NCBI GenBank assembly: GCA_910586605.1
Contig: CAJUJR010000051.1
Coordinates: 1-21,514, forward strand
Reading direction: 5' to 3'
Origin: an uncultured Lachnospiraceae bacterium
GTDB taxonomy: Bacteria; Bacillota; Clostridia; Lachnospirales; Lachnospiraceae
DNA: 21,514 nt
Of the stretch, positions 15,996 to 21,514 are shown piece by piece (the first letter of the stretch is position 1; each line of letters opens with the position of its first letter). Under the pieces are notes generated by a model. It ran no database searches. It had not been told where the DNA came from and saw nothing but the letters and a program-made list of their open reading frames with translations. The position numbers and the translations under genes are program-made.

Positions 15996-16826
15996 TTATC
16001 CCAGGAATCCGAAGAAAGCTCCAATGATTCCAAATATCAACATAATCAACATAATAAGCAATGGGTTTATTTTCTTTTTCAGCATCCAATAAACAATTCC
16101 AAACAGTCCCAGAACCGGCAGCCCTGGCACAATTCCTGTTAGCAAATCCTGCAAGGTGGTGGCTTCTTCCCCGCTGCCGATTTCCGTGACAAAATTAATG
16201 GCAGTCATTTCCATCGTCATAGCGCCTACAACCATCATTCCCACAATAGATGCAGCTTCCATTACGCTTCCCATAAGCCCTGAAGCCGTAATTTTTTCAA
16301 TGGATTCGCTGCCTAGCTTATACCCTAGGAAAGTACCCAGATATCTCATCACATAATGCGGGACATTAAAGATTAAGAGAAACAATAATGGGCCAAGGAT
16401 ATTTCCCTTTAGCGCGAGAGTACATCCAATACCGGTAGCAATTACCCGCAATGTCCCCCAAAAAAAGGCGTCGCCAATACCAGATAGGGGTCCCATTAAG
16501 GCTGATTTTACAGCGCCGATGGAATCTGTTTCAAAATCTTCTTCTGTGGCATTTGCCTCCTCCATCGCAGCGCTAATTCCCATCGGAAAAGTAGCGATAT
16601 AAGGCGTTACATTGTACAATGCCAAATGTCTCTGCATTGCCTTGGCAAGCTCTTTCTTTTCTGGATATAGCTTTTTAAGAATCGGGTACATTGCATAGGC
16701 ATAACCCACATTTCCCATTCTTTCATAGTTCCAGGAATGCTCATAGGGAATGGACCTCCAAAATACTTTCTGTAAATCTTTCTTTGTAATTATTTTATTG
16801 TAATCCGAGTGTACGCTAAAACTCAT
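15996..16826 (-). CDS. Mannose-family PTS component EIID
   Basis: EIID is the second membrane subunit of mannose-class sugar permeases and works with EIIC. The 276-aa protein has the usual soluble N-terminal half (SFSVHSDYNKIITKKDL, then QRHLALYNVTPYIATFPMGI near 80-100) and conserved KSALMGPLSGIGDAFFWGTL (about 126-145), followed by hydrophobic C-terminal helices. The ATG at 16826 is chosen because GGAGG lies 8 nt upstream; earlier in-frame starts at 16844 and 16841 would overlap that site. It overlaps the EIIC stop by 11 nt, typical of tightly coupled subunits. Confidence 0.93.
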   Translation of the reverse strand: MSFSVHSDYNKIITKKDLQKVFWRSIPYEHSWNYERMGNVGYAYAMYPILKKLYPEKKELAKAMQRHLALYNVTPYIATFPMGISAAMEEANATEEDFETDSIGAVKSALMGPLSGIGDAFFWGTLRVIATGIGCTLALKGNILGPLLFLLIFNVPHYVMRYLGTFLGYKLGSESIEKITASGLMGSVMEAASIVGMMVVGAMTMEMTAINFVTEIGSGEEATTLQDLLTGIVPGLPVLGLFGIVYWMLKKKINPLLIMLIMLIFGIIGAFFGFLG

Positions 16827-17607
16827 CGAAATCACCTCCATCAACTTCTGCCTCTACGGCCGGGGCATTGTTTCCTGACTTTCCAAATACTCCAAACATA
16901 ACCATGACCAATACCATTAAAATAGAAAAGATAGCTGCGCCGGTTGTGGATACATTAAGATATGCTACAAGGAAAAAACCAATAAAGAAAAATGGCGCCA
17001 CTTTTTTATTCATCATTGTCTGCGCCAGCATAGCGAAACCAAGCGCCGGAAGCAAAGCAGCAGTAATATCCATACCTGTCTGGACAAAATCCGGTATGTT
17101 GCCTAATAGTTTGGTAACGGCGTCTGAACCAAAGTAAAACGCAAGGGGGATACAAATAATCCCAGCTATGCTCTGGGCATACCCCGCTATAAACATGCTT
17201 CGGTTAAAGGCTTTAATGTTTCCTGTCTCTGCGTATTTATCACATTTGTGGATAAAAAACAGCATAATAGGCTGGCCTAAAGCAGTATCTACCGCTAACA
17301 TCACAGTTGCGATGGGGATTCCCAGAGTCAGCGCTGCGTCTGCCCCTGCTCCTGAGGAAATAGCAAGAGATACGCCAAGGATTGTACCTGAAATCAAATC
17401 AGGCGGATTATATGCCCCTACTGAAATTGCCCCAATCATAGCTAATTCAAGGGTGGCGCCCATAATAATTCCTGCTTGCATATCTCCCATAACAAGGCCG
17501 ACTAAGGGACCGAGCACAATTGGCCTTTGGAGATAGCTGGTTCCCAGAAGCCATTCGGAATATCCCAAAAGCCCAATCAAAAAAACAAGTATTGTTTTAA
17601 TAACCAT
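16816..17607 (-). CDS. Mannose-family PTS component EIIC
   Basis: The 263-aa polytopic protein forms the sugar pathway through the membrane with EIID. Family marks include the GYSEWLLGTSYLQRPIVLGP region (15-34), GLVMGDMQAGIIMGATLEL (37-55), and the AISVGAYNPPD block (61-70) seen in mannose-class EIIC proteins. It has about seven to eight hydrophobic segments and ends in an acidic tail. A GGGAG/GAAGG purine run precedes the ATG. It starts 17 nt after EIIB. Confidence 0.94.
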   Translation of the reverse strand: MVIKTILVFLIGLLGYSEWLLGTSYLQRPIVLGPLVGLVMGDMQAGIIMGATLELAMIGAISVGAYNPPDLISGTILGVSLAISSGAGADAALTLGIPIATVMLAVDTALGQPIMLFFIHKCDKYAETGNIKAFNRSMFIAGYAQSIAGIICIPLAFYFGSDAVTKLLGNIPDFVQTGMDITAALLPALGFAMLAQTMMNKKVAPFFFIGFFLVAYLNVSTTGAAIFSILMVLVMVMFGVFGKSGNNAPAVEAEVDGGDFDEF

Positions 17608-17624
17608 ATACCTTCTCTCCCTTC

Positions 17625-18095
17625 TTATCTAAATAGTGATTTACATTTAATGCTTTTTTCTGCCGGTATCATTTGGATAAATACATCTAATCCATCAGCG
17701 AGCATATCCTTTATAACTTTTTCATCTTCTGGCGACAGGTTAGCGCTCTTTCCATACTGCTTTGTTCCCTCACGGAAAGGGGTGTTTCCAATATTCAGGC
17801 TTTTTTCTCCGGTAGCGTCCATAATTTTTTGAGCAATCCCTAAGTCTTCACAGATAATAAAAAGTTTATACTTATCCGTAACCCCGCTTTTTAAAGCCTC
17901 CACAGCTTCCTCTGTGTTTTTTATTACGACCTTTACTCCGGAAGGTTTTGCCAATTTTATGGCGTTCAGCCTTAAAGTATCATTTTTTACAGTATCACTG
18001 ACAAGGAGCAAGCAATCTGCCCCCAGCGCCGAAGTCCAAGATACCGCTACTTGGCCATGTAAAAGCCTATAATCCACTCTAACCGCTTTTATCAT
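17625..18095 (-). CDS. Mannose-family PTS component EIIB
   Basis: The cytosolic phosphotransfer protein takes phosphate from EIIA and gives it to the incoming sugar. The 156-aa product has the phosphorylated His13 in the family motif VDYRLLHGQV (7-16). Sequence length is normal. Strong AAGGAGG lies 8 nt before the ATG. EIIA and EIIB are separate genes here, as in levan- and gfr-type systems, rather than fused as in ManX. Confidence 0.95.
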   Translation of the reverse strand: MIKAVRVDYRLLHGQVAVSWTSALGADCLLLVSDTVKNDTLRLNAIKLAKPSGVKVVIKNTEEAVEALKSGVTDKYKLFIICEDLGIAQKIMDATGEKSLNIGNTPFREGTKQYGKSANLSPEDEKVIKDMLADGLDVFIQMIPAEKSIKCKSLFR

Positions 18096-18136
18096 ATTTT
18101 TGTCCTCCTTTTCATTTAAGGTAGTAAACGCATTTT

Positions 18137-18556
18137 TTAAAAATCTTCTTCTTCCTCCTGAGGATTAAGCGGCAGCTCATTGCAATATTGCAGCATTTCG
18201 CGTGCGCTCTCTATCGCCTCTTTGACTGCCTCTACTGTAGGCGTTTCCTCGTCTGACATAACTAGCGAAATAATTGCTGGCAGATTAATGCCGGTCACAA
18301 CATGCACATGATCATTTTCTATCAGAGCCATTGCATTATTGTTTACGCTGCCTCCTAACAAATCTGTCATTATGACAATGTCATCCTCTGGTTTACAGTC
18401 TGCTATCACTTTTTGGAACACGGGCATTGGATCTTTGCATTCGTCTGTATAAGCATTAATGCAAGTCAGGTTTTCCTGTTCCCCTGCTATCATTTCTAAA
18501 GTAGACTGCATTCCTCCTGCCATTTTTCCATGAGTAGCCAAAATATACTTTCTCAT
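18137..18556 (-). CDS. Mannose-family PTS component EIIA
   Basis: The 139-aa soluble protein receives phosphate from HPr on His9 (ATHGKMAGG, 7-15). The conserved MTDLLGGSVNNNAM block (63-76) follows, and the C-terminus is acidic (QEEEEDF). It starts 1 nt after the stop of the upstream SIS gene, whose end holds the AGGAGG used as ribosome site, so translation is coupled. Confidence 0.94.
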   Translation of the reverse strand: MRKYILATHGKMAGGMQSTLEMIAGEQENLTCINAYTDECKDPMPVFQKVIADCKPEDDIVIMTDLLGGSVNNNAMALIENDHVHVVTGINLPAIISLVMSDEETPTVEAVKEAIESAREMLQYCNELPLNPQEEEEDF

Positions 18557-18557
18557 T

Positions 18558-19673
18558 TCATTCCTCCTCTGCTTTTAATTTTTTATTTTCCATAATTTCA
18601 TCATAATCATCCGTTTTACAATGTATTTTTTCTTCAAACCGTCCAAAGAGCGGATGACATTCAAAATTATTTTTTTCTTTTGTAACATGTGCTGATATAT
18701 ATTGGAAAGGCACGGCAGTGTACAGTGGCGTAAGTTCACTTCTCACATTTCCTGTTACTTTAATGATTCTTTCACTTTCCGGCATTTCCTTATCTGTCAC
18801 AAAATAAGTATGTTCTGTTATATATCCTGTGGCTTCAAAAATATCAAACATCCTGTTATGTTTCCGGTTTGTGTCGATGAAGAAAACAGCATATTCCGGC
18901 GTAAGCTGCATATTTGGCCCATGGATATATTCTTCACTCTCATAGTAGAGTGCAGGAATCTTTAATGTTTCGCCAAACTTTAATGCCGCTTCTCTTGCTA
19001 TCCCCATATTTGCCCCATCTGCAACTATAATTACCCTGTCCATTTTTAATAAATCTTTATAAAATGTTTCTGTAAAATGTATTGCCTTGTAGTACATTTC
19101 TCTGTTTGCAATACAACATGTTTCTAGTTCTTCTGCCAAGCTATTATACTCTTCTGACAGGAAGCCTTTTCTTTTGCCTGTTTCCAGTACAAATAAAATT
19201 AAGGTTTGTATCAACACTGTCATCCCAAGCGTCACATAATCAATTGACTCATTGCCAACACCATACTCTATCAGGTTATCGGAATATTTTTTAATATCGC
19301 CTTCTAGATTCCCTGTTAATACGGCAGGCTTGTTTTCATCTGCGGCCATATCCTTAACTGCCTCAATAATATTTGTGCTGCAGCCACTTTGGGAAATAAC
19401 AATTTTAAAATAGTCTTTGACGTTCTCCTTTCTATAATCTATATATTCTGTAGGGCTCATTACAACAACATTATTTCCCATACACTGGTTCATAAATAAT
19501 TCCGCTGCCATCGCTGCATTTAATGAAGAGCCTGAAGCTATGATACAGATGTGGTCTTTTCCCGAATCCAGGTACTGATCCACTAATTTTTTTGTTAACG
19601 CTTCCCGGCTGTTAAGGTTTTTAAGCATTACCTCATTGGATATTTTAATATAGTATTCCATATCCTTCTCCAT
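18558..19673 (-). CDS. SIS-domain sugar-phosphate deglycase/isomerase, GfrE-like
   Basis: The 371-aa protein has two SIS domains like the isomerase half of GlmS but no glutaminase domain, so it is not GlmS. The first domain holds IASGSSLNAA (45-54) and ISQSGCSTN (93-101). The second holds ADGANMGIAREAALKFGE (218-235), with E235 and H251 (EEYIHGP) at the 16-residue spacing of the GlmS catalytic Glu/His pair. In gfr-type operons a second SIS enzyme of this kind handles glucoselysine 6-phosphate, a Heyns compound. That assignment is inference from context. It is the first gene of the operon; GGGAGG is 8 nt before the ATG. Confidence 0.8.
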   Translation of the reverse strand: MEKDMEYYIKISNEVMLKNLNSREALTKKLVDQYLDSGKDHICIIASGSSLNAAMAAELFMNQCMGNNVVVMSPTEYIDYRKENVKDYFKIVISQSGCSTNIIEAVKDMAADENKPAVLTGNLEGDIKKYSDNLIEYGVGNESIDYVTLGMTVLIQTLILFVLETGKRKGFLSEEYNSLAEELETCCIANREMYYKAIHFTETFYKDLLKMDRVIIVADGANMGIAREAALKFGETLKIPALYYESEEYIHGPNMQLTPEYAVFFIDTNRKHNRMFDIFEATGYITEHTYFVTDKEMPESERIIKVTGNVRSELTPLYTAVPFQYISAHVTKEKNNFECHPLFGRFEEKIHCKTDDYDEIMENKKLKAEEE

Positions 19674-19699
19674 ATGTATTGCCTCCCATCTTTTATTTT

Positions 19700-19722
19700 A
19701 TTGGTTCTTTAGTTAATCCAAT
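19700..19722 (-). promoter_or_regulatory. Operator 1 of the PTS operon (ATTGG-N13-CCAAT)
   Basis: A 23-bp dyad with 5-bp arms. On the minus strand it reads ATTGGA, 7 variable bases, then AAGAACCAAT. It begins exactly 10 nt downstream of the PTS -10 box, near +4, so a bound protein would block transcription. The same site at the same offset lies before the MATE gene. Confidence 0.7.
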
Positions 19723-19732
19723 TTATGATTTT

Positions 19733-19760
19733 ATTATACCATAAAAACGATGCGGTGCAA
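19733..19760 (-). promoter_or_regulatory. Main promoter of the PTS/deglycase operon
   Basis: On the minus strand TTGCAC (19760-19755) is followed after 16 bp by a perfect TATAAT (19738-19733), with an upstream TG giving an extended -10 look. The leader is about 55-60 nt. It is a sigma-A type promoter; no sigma-54 (GG-N10-GC) element is seen, unlike LevR-controlled mannose-class operons. Confidence 0.75.
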
Positions 19761-19762
19761 TA

Positions 19763-19803
19763 CCAATTTGTCATTTTTTTATACCAGGCTATTTTTTGTG
19801 CAA
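19763..19803 (-). repeat. Tandem second copy of the PTS promoter module
   Basis: The 24-bp block 19763-19786 matches 19718-19741 at 21 of 24 positions (TGGTATAA, AAAAT and AAATTGG shared on the minus strand). Each copy is preceded by a TTGCAC (19798-19803 and 19755-19760). In this upstream copy the -35 to -10 spacing is only 14 bp and the right half of the operator is missing, so it may be a decayed duplicate or an extra binding site. Confidence 0.6.
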
Positions 19804-19805
19804 AA

Positions 19806-19827
19806 ATTGGTTCATTATAACTCCAAA
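19806..19827 (-). promoter_or_regulatory. Operator 2, upstream of the PTS promoters
   Basis: A 22-bp relative of operators 1 and 3. On the minus strand it reads TTTGGAG, 7 bases, then GAACCAAT. It is closest to operator 3 of the MATE gene, with one base less in the spacer. It lies about 70 bp upstream of the main -10 box, just after the MATE stop codon; DNA looping with operator 1 is possible. Confidence 0.55.
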
Positions 19828-19841
19828 CTTATACAGTGAAT

Positions 19842-21224
19842 CTATTTTCCTGCCAGGTTATTGCACCATCTTCCTTTTTTAAAGAAAAATGTGGCTATAA
19901 ATATTTTGAGAAGATAGGTTGCTTCTGTGCACAGATATACAACCTGAATTGGCATGTCAGTGCCATATGCGACAACCGCGCTGACTAGGAGTGGGCCATA
20001 TAAGTTAAATAGGCCATCTATCAGCAATACTGCTTTTACATCCCCACCCGCCCTTAAAATATAATAAATGGTTTCTCCGTAGCCTTGGCTCCAGCTAAAT
20101 GCCGCTTTGATTCTCAGAAGTGTTGTGGACATGATAAACAGGCTTCCAGACAGCGAAAAAATTTTCGGGATAATCCCTGCTGTCAGGCAAATAAAAATAC
20201 TTGCAGAGACACTTACTGCCAAACCGATAAAAATTAATTTTTTTGCAGTTTGCCATGCTTCTTTCATTTTGCCGCTTCCAAGTATCTTGCCTGCAATTAT
20301 CCCTGATGCCATAGAACAGCCCACATACGCCACATTCATCATGTCAAAAACATTGTCGACTACAGTAATCGCTGGGATATCTGCCTCGCTTACATAACAG
20401 TAATTTTTAAATACCAGACTTAGCGCCACAGCCCATATTCCCTCATTTACCATAAGTGGGATGGTCTTTTTGATAACGGATATTTTATCCTTCCTGCCAA
20501 GTTTTCCTTTTTTGCCAGTAAATATTTCCTTTCCATTAAAAAAAGCAAAAAGAATGGTAATTAAAATTAAAAACTCTATGTACCTTGATAGGGTTGTTGC
20601 CAATGCCGCCCCTTTTATCCCCATTTCTGGCAGCCCAAAATTCCCGTAGATAAATGCATAATTAAAAATGATATTTAATAGGACGCTAACCATGCCTACA
20701 ATCATTGGCAGTTTTTGTTTTTCATAAATCCTATAATATACGCCGGTCATCCAGCTTAGTGCTGCCGGGATATAGGACCATCGAGCTATTTTTATATACT
20801 CTGTCCCCATCTGTATTACTTCTTCTCCATTCACAAATATTTCGATTACTTTCTCTGGTACAACCAACAGAAATAATAGAAAAACTGCCGCCGCCACTAA
20901 GCACATCTTAATTCCAAAACAAAATGTCTTTTTCACTGTGTGGAACTGTTTTGCGCCGTATTGTTGGCTCATAAACATGCTTACGCCGCTTGTTATCCCA
21001 AATACCAAAAGTGAATAGATGAAATAGGTTTTATTTGCTACTGTTACTCCGCTGATTGCCTTGTCTGATACCTTCCCTATCATTATAGTATCACATATGT
21101 TTAGTATATTTCCTGACAACTGCTGCAGCATAATTGGGATTGCCAGCGAAAAAAATTCTGCTAGGAAAATCCAGCGTTTTCCCAATAGGTTCTTTTTAAA
21201 TACTGAAACTTTTGCCTGCTTCAT
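19842..21224 (-). CDS. MATE-family multidrug/metabolite efflux protein
   Basis: A 460-aa polytopic protein with about 12 membrane segments, of the MATE (NorM/DinF) superfamily of Na+ or H+ coupled exporters. The N-terminal block SLAIPIMLQQLSGNILNICD (27-46) with TIMIGKVSDKAISGV after it is typical, and the second half repeats the fold. GGAGG is 7 nt before the ATG. It is transcribed toward the PTS operon 168 nt away with no clear terminator between, and its promoter carries the same operator, so co-regulation is likely. Substrate unknown. Confidence 0.92.
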   Translation of the reverse strand: MKQAKVSVFKKNLLGKRWIFLAEFFSLAIPIMLQQLSGNILNICDTIMIGKVSDKAISGVTVANKTYFIYSLLVFGITSGVSMFMSQQYGAKQFHTVKKTFCFGIKMCLVAAAVFLLFLLVVPEKVIEIFVNGEEVIQMGTEYIKIARWSYIPAALSWMTGVYYRIYEKQKLPMIVGMVSVLLNIIFNYAFIYGNFGLPEMGIKGAALATTLSRYIEFLILITILFAFFNGKEIFTGKKGKLGRKDKISVIKKTIPLMVNEGIWAVALSLVFKNYCYVSEADIPAITVVDNVFDMMNVAYVGCSMASGIIAGKILGSGKMKEAWQTAKKLIFIGLAVSVSASIFICLTAGIIPKIFSLSGSLFIMSTTLLRIKAAFSWSQGYGETIYYILRAGGDVKAVLLIDGLFNLYGPLLVSAVVAYGTDMPIQVVYLCTEATYLLKIFIATFFFKKGRWCNNLAGK

Positions 21225-21238
21225 AGGGCACCCTCCTT

Positions 21239-21261
21239 ATTGGTTCTTATTATACTCCAAT
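21239..21261 (-). promoter_or_regulatory. Operator 3, before the MATE gene (ATTGG-N13-CCAAT)
   Basis: A 23-bp dyad identical to operator 1 in its first 6 and last 10 bases on the minus strand (ATTGGA and AAGAACCAAT), at the same 10-nt distance after the -10 box. It ends 4 nt before the AGGAGG of the MATE gene, so a bound repressor would also sit next to the ribosome site region. Confidence 0.7.
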
Positions 21262-21271
21262 TTGTTAGAAT

Positions 21272-21300
21272 AATATACCAATATTGCTTTGGAAAGTCAA
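21272..21300 (-). promoter_or_regulatory. Promoter of the MATE gene
   Basis: On the minus strand TTGACT (21300-21295) is followed after exactly 17 bp by TATATT (21277-21272). As in the PTS promoter, TGG directly precedes the -10 box. The leader is about 40 nt and contains operator 3. Confidence 0.75.
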
Positions 21301-21319
21301 CACCTCTTACTGCTAACCA

Positions 21320-21390
21320 CAGGGCAACAGCATTTACTTTTTACGGTTCATGCCAAGCACATCATAAAAGAAGTAAATGCTGTTATCCTG
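21320..21390. repeat. Long stem-loop near the right end
   Basis: AACAGCATTTACTT (21326-21339) pairs perfectly with 21371-21384 around a 31-nt loop, and CAGG (21320-21323) pairs with CCTG (21387-21390) beyond a 2-nt internal loop. The loop contains TTACGGTTCATG. CTAACCA occurs on both sides of the stem (near 21313 and 21394). It resembles the stem-loop at 4862-4945 in size. No gene is seen in 21301-21514. Confidence 0.65.
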
Positions 21391-21419
21391 CCGCTAACCA
21401 GTGAATACAGCAAGGGGAA

Positions 21420-21475
21420 GTTACTATTCACAGCCAATCGTAGCCAAATTTAAGGAAATAAAAATATCTTCCCCT
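21420..21475. repeat. Interspersed repeat, right copy
   Basis: Positions 21420-21449 are the perfect 30-bp reverse complement of 26-55. Similarity continues more loosely to about 21475 (AAATAAAAATATCTTCCCC against the flank of the left copy). It lies 30 bp after the long stem-loop. The last 40 bp of the window after it contain no gene that can be supported. Confidence 0.8.
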
Positions 21476-21514
21476 ATGAAGCGCTTTCATCATGTGCGGC
21501 ATGAAAAAGCAGGA

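Noticed and set aside
18558..19673. GlmS (glucosamine-6-phosphate synthase)
   Set aside because: The SIS half is similar, but the N-terminal glutaminase domain with its Cys nucleophile is absent, and the gene sits in a PTS operon.
1..21475. Composite transposon or genomic island bounded by the 30-bp inverted repeats
   Set aside because: No transposase or integrase lies between, and the segment holds core housekeeping genes; an interspersed repeat family explains the pair better.
21477..21490. Catabolite-response element (cre) near the right end
   Set aside because: TGAAGCGCTTTCA is close to the ideal cre palindrome but one base is missing in the left half, and no gene start is visible downstream inside the window.

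Overview
The window looks like chromosomal DNA from an anaerobic Firmicute, most probably a Lachnospiraceae-type Clostridium. The reasons are the gene content (RNase Y, RecU, a small alarmone synthetase, a class III anaerobic ribonucleotide reductase, a CmpB-type membrane protein), strong AGGAGG ribosome binding sites, sigma-A type promoters and moderate GC. The family assignment is inference from gene types; no species is identifiable by reading alone.

Left part (about 1-12650), all on the + strand: a housekeeping run. Order: rny (RNase Y, own promoter and terminator), a stand-alone ASKHA/RACo-like ATPase, proC, a membrane-anchored M23 peptidase, a RelQ-type (p)ppGpp synthetase, an RsmF-type rRNA m5C methyltransferase overlapping it, an unrecognised two-TM protein, an RluA/RluD pseudouridine synthase, recU, a CmpB-family membrane protein, and nrdD. 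No nrdG follows nrdD inside the window.

Right part (about 12700-21225): a catabolic locus. Two overlapping GntR/UTRA regulators (+ strand) meet, at a shared hairpin terminator, a minus-strand operon of SIS sugar deglycase/isomerase, mannose-family PTS EIIA, EIIB, EIIC, EIID, a second SIS protein of the FrlB/FraB fructosamine-6-phosphate deglycase family, and a HAD phosphatase. The closest known design is the fructoselysine/glucoselysine (gfr-type) PTS system: the PTS imports and phosphorylates an Amadori or Heyns compound, and two SIS deglycases release a hexose 6-phosphate plus the amine. No aldolase, deacetylase or dehydratase is present, which fits a pathway whose product enters glycolysis directly. 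A MATE exporter lies upstream in the same orientation.

The main non-coding result: the PTS operon and the MATE gene each carry the same 23-bp dyad (ATTGG-N13-CCAAT, with a conserved GAACCAAT right arm when read on the minus strand), placed exactly 10 nt downstream of the -10 box in both promoters. A third copy lies upstream of the PTS promoter, and a promoter-like module there is duplicated in tandem. This predicts one regulator controlling both sugar uptake and the MATE exporter.

The two ends of the window carry a perfect 30-bp inverted copy of one sequence (26-55 and 21420-21449), itself built from two tandem 10-mers; it is best read as a genome-wide interspersed repeat. Related TTAC-NN-TTCA motifs and long stem-loops occur in other intergenic gaps. 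No tRNA, rRNA, CRISPR array, transposase or phage gene was seen.
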